Assembly (NCBI GenBank): GCA_910589045.1
Contig: CAJUSH010000027.1
Location: 1 to 48,456 of the forward strand
DNA: 48,456 nucleotides
Source of the DNA: an uncultured Eubacterium sp.
Lineage (GTDB): Bacteria; Bacillota_A; Clostridia; Lachnospirales; Lachnospiraceae
Direction: 5' to 3'
Each line of letters opens with the position of its first letter. Within the stretch, counting starts at the first letter, position 1. A model generated the notes under the pieces. It had not been told where the DNA came from. It did not search any database and saw only the letters and a program-made list of their open reading frames with translations. A program made the translations under genes and the position numbers. Positions 42,486 through 48,456 of the stretch are shown one piece after another.

Positions 42486-43899
42486 CTAAAAATTCGCATA
42501 TGCAAACGGATGATTCTGTCCGGAAACCACAAAGGAAACGGCCCACACAAATAACCCGATCACAATTACGGAAAGCAGCACCTCATAGGCCACAGACCAC
42601 TCCCTGCTCCTTTCCAGCTTTTTTTTCATCCACGGAACAACAGGAAAGCACAGGAAAATCGCCCCGAAAAGAAAGAGCGCATATTCACGGAGTAAAAATT
42701 TCGTCCGTAAATCCGCCAGGGAGCTCCCGCCGAAAAGGAACATCTGCTTCACGTAAGCAAGCCCTGTTTTCAAATCCGCACTTCTGAAAATAACCCACTG
42801 GAAATTGATAAACAGCAGGGTAAAAAGCCGATAGACGAGCTTCCCGGCTTTTGTTTTCAGCCGCTTTGGCATATTTGTCCCGCGCTCAAACGCAATCACC
42901 GCAAAATAGCCCAGACCCCACACCACAAAATTCAACGCGCTGCCGTGCCAGATTCCCGTAAGAATCCACACCACAAATAAATTGACATAGACCCCGCATT
43001 TGCTCTCGCCCCGGGAGCCGCCCAGCGGTATATAGATATAGTCCCGAAACCACCGGCTCAGGGAAATATGCCACCGTCTCCAAAATTTCGCTGCTGATTC
43101 CGTCATATACGGGTAATCAAAATTTTCCGCGCACGGATATCCGAACATCTGCGACAATCCGATCGCCATGTCCGAATAGCCCGCAAAATCAAAAAACAGC
43201 TGAAGGGAATAGCAGATCGAGCCAAGCCACGCATACGCGGCGGAAAGGCCCTCCGGCGGCGCGGCAAAAATTTCATTCGTAATATTTGCCAGCACATTTG
43301 CCAGAAGAATCTTCTTATTAAACCCGATCAGAAATCGAAACACGCCGTCCGCAAACAAATCCCTTCGCCTGCCGCGCTCGCTTTGAAGCTGCAAATCCTG
43401 ATACCTGGTCAGCGGGCCGGATTGAATCTGCGCAAAAAAAGAAAGATACAGCGCGTCATGCACCGGATACCCGGACAGCCGTGCCCGATCCGTGTAGATG
43501 TCGACGAGATAAGAAATCGCTTTAAATGTGAAAAATGATATTCCAAGAGGGAGCACCGACCGGACCTCTTCCAGGGCACTGCCGGAAAAGATATGAAAAA
43601 GACTCACTCCGAAATCCGCATATTTATAATAGGCTAACAGCCCCACATTCCACGCAATCCCGGCAAATAACAGAATCCGTTTTACCCCCCCCCGATCTGC
43701 CGGCAAGCGACCTCCCAATCAGCACTGTCACAGCAATGGAAACCAGAAACAGCAGCAGATAGTCCGGTGACCCGAAGGAATAAAAGAGCAGGCTGATTCC
43801 GAAAAGTACATATTCCTTTGCCCTGTCATTGGCGATATAATAAACTGCTAATGACAGGGGCAAAAAAGCAAACAAAAAAATCATGCCTGTAAGTTCCAT
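42486..43899 (-). CDS. MBOAT O-acyltransferase, split by an out-of-frame G9 tract (phase-OFF)
   Basis: Two frames make one MBOAT gene. The first runs from 43899 (FLFAFLPLSLAVYYI, then FYSFGSPDYLLLFLVS) and hits a run of nine G at 43685-43693, after which it ends at residue 91. The main part lies in another phase and continues WNVGLLAYYKYADFG, SFFTFKAISYLVDIY, then FWRRWHISLSRWFRDYIYIPLGG with the catalytic histidine region near GIWHGSALNF. With eight G the frames join to give 470 residues, the usual length for the family. The gene therefore reads as OFF in this sequence. A TTG restart at 43718 is possible but would lack the first helices. Confidence 0.85.
43685..43693. repeat. C9/G9 homopolymer tract breaking the MBOAT gene
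   Basis: Nine C on the plus strand. Family-like sequence continues on both sides but in different frames. Removing one base, or adding two, restores a full-length O-acyltransferase. Confidence 0.92.
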
Positions 43900-43923
43900 G
43901 CCTCGTCCTCCCCTACCGCTTTC

Positions 43924-45051
43924 TTATGTCCAAAATCCGGCCACCGTCCTGCAGATCCACTCCACCTCCTCTTCCTTCAGCCCGAAATACATGGGAAGAC
44001 GCAGCAGCCGCTCGCTCTCCCTCGTCGTATACCGATCCTCACCATGAAACCTGCCGTATTTTCTCCCGGCATCGGAGGAATGGAGGGGAATATAATGAAA
44101 TACGGCGTTGATGCCCTGCGCCTTCAGATACTCGATCATAGCCGTCCGCTCCTCAATATCCCGAAGCTTTATGTAAAACATGTGCCCGTTGTGTACGCAT
44201 TCCCGGGGCACCCGCGGCAGGGTCAGCTTTTCGGACTGCTCCAGCGGCAGGAGACACGCATAGTAGCGCTGCCACAGCCGCAGACGGCTCTCATTGATCT
44301 CCCGCGCCTTCTCAAGCTGCGCCCAGAGATACGCCGCATTCAGATCACTGGGCAGATAGGAGGAGCCTGCCTCCCTCCATGAATACTTGTCCACCTCGCC
44401 CCGGAAAAACTGGCTGCGGTTTGTCCCCTTTTCCCGGATAATCTCGGCATCGAGAATTTTATCCGGGCTTTTGAGCAGGAGTGCACCGCCCTCTCCCATG
44501 CTGTAGTTCTTGGTTTCGTGGAAGCTGTAGCAGCCATAATCGCCGATTGCGCCCAGCTCCTTCCCCTTATAAGTGCACATCATACCCTGCGCCGCGTCCT
44601 CGACCACGGCAAGCTTGTACTTTTGTGCGATTTTCATGATCGTGTCCATTTCACAGCCCACCCCTGCATAGTGGACCGGCGCAATCGCCCTCGTGCGCTC
44701 CGTAATCGCAGGCTCAATGAGTGCTTCATCGATGTTCATCGTATCCGGCCGGATATCCACAAACACAATTTTCGCGCCCCGCAGCACAAAGGCATCCGCA
44801 GTGGAGACAAACGTATAAGAGGGCATGATCACCTCGTCTCCCGCCTTTATTCCGGCGAGCATCGCAGCCATCTCCAGCGCATGGGTGCAGGAGGTCGTCA
44901 GAAGCGCTTTCGCTGATCCGGTCCGATGCTCCAGCCACTCACTGCATTTTTTTGTATATGCGCCGTCCCCGCATATTTTATGTGTGTCAATCGCATCCTG
45001 TATGTATACGATCGCATTTTTCTGATACGGCGGTATGTTAAAGCTTATCAT
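43924..45051 (-). CDS. rffA: WecE/RffA-type dTDP-4-keto-6-deoxyhexose aminotransferase
   Basis: This 375-residue PLP-dependent DegT/StrS aminotransferase resembles enterobacterial WecE along its length. Shared stretches include GDEVIMPSYTFVST, PVHYAGVGCEMDTI, EDAAQG, SFHETKNYSMGEGG with the PLP lysine, REKGTNRSQFFRG and FHGEDRYTTRESERLL. WecE makes dTDP-4-amino-4,6-dideoxygalactose. No dTDP-glucose synthesis genes are in the window, so the substrate must come from elsewhere. It is first in a three-gene minus-strand operon, ahead of the MBOAT and DHHW genes, and has its own promoter. Confidence 0.85.
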   Translation of the reverse strand: MISFNIPPYQKNAIVYIQDAIDTHKICGDGAYTKKCSEWLEHRTGSAKALLTTSCTHALEMAAMLAGIKAGDEVIMPSYTFVSTADAFVLRGAKIVFVDIRPDTMNIDEALIEPAITERTRAIAPVHYAGVGCEMDTIMKIAQKYKLAVVEDAAQGMMCTYKGKELGAIGDYGCYSFHETKNYSMGEGGALLLKSPDKILDAEIIREKGTNRSQFFRGEVDKYSWREAGSSYLPSDLNAAYLWAQLEKAREINESRLRLWQRYYACLLPLEQSEKLTLPRVPRECVHNGHMFYIKLRDIEERTAMIEYLKAQGINAVFHYIPLHSSDAGRKYGRFHGEDRYTTRESERLLRLPMYFGLKEEEVEWICRTVAGFWT

Positions 45052-45460
45052 TTGTATTCCGTGCTCCCATCACATGTAGATGATATTATATAGGACTTTT
45101 TCTGCCCTATCTTCTATATTATTCTATTATTTTTTGACTGTCAAATACTTTCGTCAAATATTTTGCGATTAGGAAAGAATACGGCTGCCCTTCACCGCGC
45201 AGCCGCGCAATTGCTGTGCACATGCGAAAAAACACGGTTCTGACGGCAGTCCGGACTTTGCAGAGCGAATTTTCATGTCCAGGCTGCCCGCTGCCGGCCG
45301 GAGCGTGAGCCGCAGCAGCATATATGATTTGACAAACCTGCAGAGAGTTTTTTGTCTACAAAAATATGATTCAATTCAATATTTTAGGACAAGAAGAGGA
45401 AATAACCGGATTCAGTCTATAATCTTAATTAGAAACTGACATGCAAAGGAGGTAATGCAT
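45052..45460. other. Divergent intergenic region, partly unexplained
   Basis: About 400 bases without a credible gene. The left end holds the promoter of the aminotransferase operon. A GC-rich stretch (about 45181-45315) includes CGGCTG and CAGCCG as a small stem and does not resemble its AT-rich surroundings; I cannot name it. Toward the regulator there is a TTGACA at 45329 and a TATAAT at 45418, but neither has a good partner at 16-18 bases. Confidence 0.6.
45116..45144 (-). promoter_or_regulatory. Sigma-A-type promoter for the aminotransferase/MBOAT/DHHW operon
   Basis: On the minus strand TTGACA (45139-45144), 17 bases, then TAATAT (45116-45121). Transcription would begin about 58 bases before the ATG at 45051. 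Confidence 0.75.
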
Positions 45461-45814
45461 ATGCAGATAGGTGATCGCATACGGGATCTGCGTGAAGCGC
45501 TGGATTTGAAGCAGACAGACGTTGCAAACGCACTTCACATCAACAATAAAATGATCTCAAACTACGAACGTAACATTTGTTATCCGACTCCTGAAAACAT
45601 TATTGCCCTGAGCAAATTTTTTGGGGTGACGACAGATTATCTGCTTTTGCAGTCTGACGAAAAGGTGCCCGGCAAATTCAGTATCCGGAATCTGTCGGAT
45701 GTTGACCGCAGAATCCTCACCTACTATCACCGGTTAAATGAAGAAAACCGCGATTGCGTCCGCGGCCTGATGGTTGCATTTTATAAAGAACAGGAAAAAG
45801 AGGAGCACGCATAA
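45461..45814 (+). CDS. XRE-family transcriptional regulator
   Basis: This 117-residue protein has an N-terminal helix-turn-helix of the Cro/cI (XRE) type: IGDRIRDLREALDLKQTDVANAL, then MISNYERNICYPTPENIIALSKFFGV. A short C-terminal helical part may serve for dimer formation. Of two in-frame ATGs, 45461 is chosen because AAAGGAGG ends eight bases before it, while 45455 is too close. It points away from the glycan genes and has no clear target. A role in regulating the neighbouring operon is possible but not shown by any matching operator. Confidence 0.85.
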   Translation: MQIGDRIRDLREALDLKQTDVANALHINNKMISNYERNICYPTPENIIALSKFFGVTTDYLLLQSDEKVPGKFSIRNLSDVDRRILTYYHRLNEENRDCVRGLMVAFYKEQEKEEHA

Positions 45815-45835
45815 TGTTTATGTCTCCTGCACAAC

Positions 45836-45935
45836 AAAAAAACCCTGCCAGCCGACACGCTCCTTCATGGTTACGATTCACGGCTCCGGAGCCGCCCATA
45901 GTAACCCTTCATATACGACTGACAGGGATTTTTTT
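45836..45935. terminator. Bidirectional terminator with nested hairpins
   Basis: An outer stem (CCCTGCCAG at 45843-45851 with CTGACAGGG at 45919-45927, one mismatch) has an A-run before and a T-run after it, so it can stop both convergent genes. Inside are GGTTAC/GTAACC (45869-45874, 45901-45906) and the 14-base palindrome CGGCTCCGGAGCCG (45881-45894). The inner part looks like a REP-type palindromic element. Confidence 0.65.
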
Positions 45936-45972
45936 ATTTTCATACAAAAATTTTCTATTCTTTTTTATCCGC

Positions 45973-46659
45973 TCACATACGAAGCCCGAACGGACTGCAG
46001 CAGCAGTTACAGAAAATATTCATCAGGCAAAGGCTCAGGCAAAAGCTGTTGCTGCCTGCAAAGGGCCTGACATAGCCCCGCCCCATATTACTGTACCAGT
46101 CGCCGCCGTAGGTGAGCTGCTGCTCGAACGCACGGTACTGCATATTGTTCGGCTCCATGGCACATGCCTGCGCGATGTGCTCCCTAGCCGTCACATTGTT
46201 GCCGGCCCCGGCATTTGCCATCGCACTGTAATAATACCAGGTCGCGGAACGATTTTTAATGTTTGAGAGCACATTGAGCGCCTCCCGGTAACAACGGTGA
46301 CTGATATAATTCGCCGCCGCCTGGAGCTCGATCGTATCCGTATCCGATGCAGCGCTGCCCTGACCTGCCCGGCCCCCGTAGGCGCCGCCAAAACCGCCGA
46401 AACTTCCATAGTAGCCGCCCTGCTGCCCCTGGCCGTAGCTGCCTCCGAAGCTGTCGTAGCTGTAGCCCTGCTGCTTCTCCTTCATGATCTGGTCGTAGGC
46501 CTGCTGCACCTCTTTAAAGCGTTCCTCTGCCTGCGCCCTGTTTGGATTGTTGATGTTGGCGTCCGGATGATATTTCCTGCTCAGGCTCCGGTATGCTTTT
46601 TTTATGTCATCATCACTGGCGCCCGGGGACACCCCCAGCACCTCATAAGGATTTGCCAC
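45973..46659 (-). CDS. J-domain protein with Gly-rich linker and helical C-terminal part
   Basis: This 228-residue protein has a J-domain at residues 3-65 with the HPD motif at 31-33, which stimulates DnaK-type chaperones. A Gly/Ser/Tyr-rich linker (about 65-105) and a helical, TPR-like segment follow. It lacks the DnaJ zinc-finger and substrate domains, so it is not DnaJ itself. The C-terminus is Cys-rich and hydrophobic (CLSLCLMNIFCNCCC), perhaps a lipid or membrane contact. The start is GTG behind AGAGGAAG, overlapping the preceding gene by 17 bases. Confidence 0.85.
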   Translation of the reverse strand: MANPYEVLGVSPGASDDDIKKAYRSLSRKYHPDANINNPNRAQAEERFKEVQQAYDQIMKEKQQGYSYDSFGGSYGQGQQGGYYGSFGGFGGAYGGRAGQGSAASDTDTIELQAAANYISHRCYREALNVLSNIKNRSATWYYYSAMANAGAGNNVTAREHIAQACAMEPNNMQYRAFEQQLTYGGDWYSNMGRGYVRPFAGSNSFCLSLCLMNIFCNCCCSPFGLRM

Positions 46660-47557
46660 GTTTTTTCTTCCTCTTATTCGTTCCTGTTTTCTTCGTCCGC
46701 CGCACGGCCGCCGCTTTTTTTGCCTTCAATTCCTTTTTTCTGCGTTTAAGCTGCACATACTCATAGCGCGTCCACACACCGGAATAAAGCACATTTCGCA
46801 GAATGTCCGCGTGCTGAAAAATCGGCAGCCGTTCAAAGGACTTGGCGCACTCCGCCATCATACTGATCAGAAGCTGCCTGCAGTACGTCTCATACTCCGC
46901 ATCCTTCGATATAAACGAAAGGATGTTGTAGCGCTTGCTTTTCCGATCCTTCTCGCAGTCCTCGTACGCATCCATGAGATATATAAATTTTCCCATGTAA
47001 AAGCCGAAGCACCTTAGCTCCTCCGACCACTCATCCTGCCGCCAGTCGAAAATCTCCCCTAACATCTCCCCGGTGAGCCCCGCCACCAGATCGATGTTGG
47101 TCTCCCGCCGCTCCTCCGCTGCCGCAAGCTGCGTGAGGTAACGCTCAAGCGCCGCCATCTGCCTGGGATATCCTGCGCCGATGCGCACATAGTCCTCATG
47201 CAATGCCCGAACCACCATCTTTTTCGGCACCGAATGCTCGTCTCTCCAGTCATCCAGTGAATTATGGTACGAGAGCAGCACGTTCATATCCGCCGCGTAG
47301 CGCGTAGCATCGTTGATCCACACATTCTGCCTGCTGCCCGGATGACGCACACAGCTGTACGTCTGATGCGTGTTCTGCAGCTCATAAAGCCCGCTGAGCA
47401 AAATGATGAGAAAGGTCATATCATAGTTTAACAGCATCTGTCCCTTTTTTCCACAATTTTCCTTTAGCTGACGGCAAAGCCCGCAGTAATATGCCTGATA
47501 GGTAATCTTATTCTCTTCGGTCAGCTCCTTTGCATTTGCATGAATATATCCAAACAT
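46643..47557 (-). CDS. DUF5685-like protein of unknown function
   Basis: This 304-residue protein starts MFGYIHANAKELTEE and has conserved-looking cysteines in YQAYYCGLCRQLKENCG, all-helical middle parts and a strongly basic Lys/Arg-rich tail of about 40 residues. It fits the DUF5685 family found in Clostridia, often beside a J-domain gene as here. No catalytic motif is clear. AGAGG precedes the ATG, and its end overlaps the J-domain gene by 17 bases, so the two are likely co-translated. The basic tail suggests nucleic-acid or membrane contact. Confidence 0.75.
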   Translation of the reverse strand: MFGYIHANAKELTEENKITYQAYYCGLCRQLKENCGKKGQMLLNYDMTFLIILLSGLYELQNTHQTYSCVRHPGSRQNVWINDATRYAADMNVLLSYHNSLDDWRDEHSVPKKMVVRALHEDYVRIGAGYPRQMAALERYLTQLAAAEERRETNIDLVAGLTGEMLGEIFDWRQDEWSEELRCFGFYMGKFIYLMDAYEDCEKDRKSKRYNILSFISKDAEYETYCRQLLISMMAECAKSFERLPIFQHADILRNVLYSGVWTRYEYVQLKRRKKELKAKKAAAVRRTKKTGTNKRKKKRGKSL

Positions 47558-47617
47558 AAAAACCTCTCAGTTACTGTCCCGTGCCTTCGCGGCCGCATCC
47601 CACAACGGCAGCAGCCC

Positions 47618-48019
47618 TTAGCTTTTGCGGATAAATTCCATCTTACATTTCGGACAGGTGATACAGATCTTCCCATGCCCTCTGGGCACGCGTACCTTCT
47701 GCCTGCACTGGGGACATTTATAAAAATGATAGATCCTGCGCTGCTCTGCCTGGGTTCTCGCCTTCTGCTTTTTCACCGCAAGCCCGTAGCGCCAGTTCAG
47801 ATACTTCTGGTTCTGCGCGCTCATTTTTGCCGTATTTTTGGAAAACATACGATAATAACAATAAACAAGCAGGGCAATCCCCGCAACATAAAAAATTGTC
47901 CAGCGCGTGAACAGGGACAACACCAAAAGAACCAGTGTCGCACCGAGATATAGTCTGGACAATTGATCATTTCCATATCTGCCGTACATAAACTGCTGCA
48001 TTTTTTCTCGAAATCTCAT
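47618..48019 (-). CDS. Small membrane protein with C-terminal zinc ribbon
   Basis: This 133-residue protein has two hydrophobic helices (LYLGATLVLLVLSLF and IFYVAGIALLVYCYY, about residues 25-60). They are followed by a basic linker and a zinc ribbon with two Cys pairs (CPQC and CPKC). A role in sensing or protein contact at the membrane is possible, but function is unknown. Its own promoter lies upstream, and the two genes after it (DUF5685-like and J-domain) may be expressed from the same transcript. Confidence 0.78.
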   Translation of the reverse strand: MRFREKMQQFMYGRYGNDQLSRLYLGATLVLLVLSLFTRWTIFYVAGIALLVYCYYRMFSKNTAKMSAQNQKYLNWRYGLAVKKQKARTQAEQRRIYHFYKCPQCRQKVRVPRGHGKICITCPKCKMEFIRKS

Positions 48020-48065
48020 CGACCTTTACCTCTTCCAATTTGAAATAATATAAGGAGTCAATAGT

Positions 48066-48094
48066 ATGTTATAGCCTATTTTTCACTTCGTCAA
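48066..48094 (-). promoter_or_regulatory. Sigma-A-type promoter for the zinc-ribbon gene
   Basis: On the minus strand TTGACG (48089-48094), 17 bases, then TAACAT (48066-48071), about 47 bases before the ATG at 48019, which has GAGGTAAAGG upstream. Confidence 0.65.
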
Positions 48095-48141
48095 TATAAA
48101 TGCGGCAGATTTAATACTTTTTTAATAAATTAGAAAAAATA

Positions 48142-48456
48142 CGGTTAAGCAGAACGATAAGCCGGGTTATGTCGTGAATGATCATCTATCTAGGACGCAT
48201 GTCGCCATGCGCCTCAAGCGACCTACCTGAAGCTGGCGGGCCACGTCACTGCTTCGCTTTGGTCTTGCTTCGGATGGGGTTTACATGGCTGCGGCTGTTA
48301 CCAGCCGCACGGTAGTCTCTTACACTGCCTTTCCACCCTTACCGCCGGTGCGGCGTATCCATGATACGAGGCACCGACGGCGGTATATTTCTGTTGCACT
48401 GGCCTGGGAGTCACCTCCACCGGACGTTATCCGGCATCCTGCCCTGTGAAGCCCGG
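48142..48456 (-). ncRNA. rnpB: RNase P RNA (class A), 5' end cut by the window edge
   Basis: Read on the minus strand, the window edge begins at the canonical CCGGGCTTCACAGGGCAGG core. The sequence ends with the universally conserved 3' part (CCTAGATAGATGATCA and GACATAACCCGGCTTAT), followed by a T-run. The overall form is the ancestral class A RNA, as in Clostridia, not the Bacillus class B form. A few tens of bases at the 5' end are missing. The exact 3' end is approximate. Confidence 0.93.

Noticed and set aside
22257..43693. Both frameshifts as simple sequencing errors
   Set aside because: Homopolymer error remains possible, but six long G/C tracts all inside glycan genes are better explained by slippage; raw reads would decide.
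43624..43718. MBOAT parts as two independent genes
   Set aside because: The two frames meet at a G9 tract and together match one 470-residue MBOAT; a TTG restart would lack the first membrane helices.
43924..45051. This aminotransferase as the missing LegC
   Set aside because: Its sequence follows WecE/RffA closely, and it sits in a separate operon with MBOAT and DHHW genes, so it is not counted as LegC.
45329..45423. Promoter for the XRE gene
   Set aside because: TTGACA at 45329 and TATAAT at 45418 have no suitable partner at normal spacing, so no promoter is called.
45814..46266. 150-codon plus-strand frame after the XRE gene
   Set aside because: It runs through the terminator and antisense to the J-domain gene; its codons reflect the GC-rich opposite strand.
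46330..46470. Repeated GGC/GCC pattern as a DNA repeat array
   Set aside because: It encodes the Gly/Tyr-rich linker of the J-domain protein and has no regular unit or spacers.

Overview
The window looks like a surface-glycan locus of an anaerobic Gram-positive bacterium of the Clostridia, probably Lachnospiraceae. This rests on AGGAGG-type ribosome binding sites, sigma-A-type promoters, a class A RNase P RNA at the right edge, a DUF5685-type gene next to it and intermediate GC. No species can be named. No rRNA, tRNA, CRISPR array, transposase or recombinase gene was seen.

Layout. (1) 83-29295, minus strand: about 28 tightly packed genes that look like one operon read right to left. In transcription order they encode an SDR enzyme, a GtrB-like GT2 transferase, an aldolase, an ATP-grasp ligase, a GT-C-like membrane protein, two transferases with bacterial sialyltransferase motifs flanking an FkbM methyltransferase, two Gfo/Idh oxidoreductases, a second GT-C-like protein and a Wzx-like flippase. 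A legionaminate-type nonulosonate pathway follows (PtmE-, LegH/NeuD-, LegI/NeuB-, LegG/NeuC-, LegB- and LegF-like), interleaved with a sugar formyltransferase, a PIG-L deacetylase and two more Gfo/Idh enzymes. Last come tailoring genes: acetyltransferase, deacetylase, acyl carrier protein, methyltransferase, GNAT and FkbH. (2) 29296-30004: a non-coding control region with outward promoters inside a perfect 17-bp inverted repeat. (3) 30005-41096, plus strand: a second glycan operon with two GT-C-like proteins, GT2, flippase, two ATP-grasp ligases, a CapK/PaaK-like ligase and an amino-acid permease. (4) 41272-45051, minus strand: WecE-type aminotransferase, MBOAT O-acyltransferase and DHHW/AlgX-like partner. 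(5) 45461-48456: XRE regulator, J-domain protein, DUF5685-type protein, zinc-ribbon membrane protein and rnpB, which look like conserved chromosomal background.

How it may work together. Each large operon carries a GtrB-like enzyme that would make a lipid-linked sugar, a flippase, and GT-C-like membrane proteins that could transfer or polymerise outside the cell. The minus operon adds a CMP-nonulosonate supply, two candidate nonulosonate transferases and an acyl-group module. The plus operon has genes suggesting amino-acid or other carboxylate decoration.

The most notable signal is apparent phase variation at two levels. Six poly-G/C tracts of 8-10 bases lie inside glycan genes. Two of them (FkbM methyltransferase, G10; MBOAT acyltransferase, G9) are out of frame, so those genes read as OFF; the other four are in frame. 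Separately, the region between the divergent operons has the form of an invertible promoter segment: 17-bp perfect inverted repeats enclose about 520 bp with one outward promoter on each side and a long hairpin on one side only. Inversion would exchange the promoter/leader units between the two operons. This is a prediction from sequence; no inverted form can be seen here.
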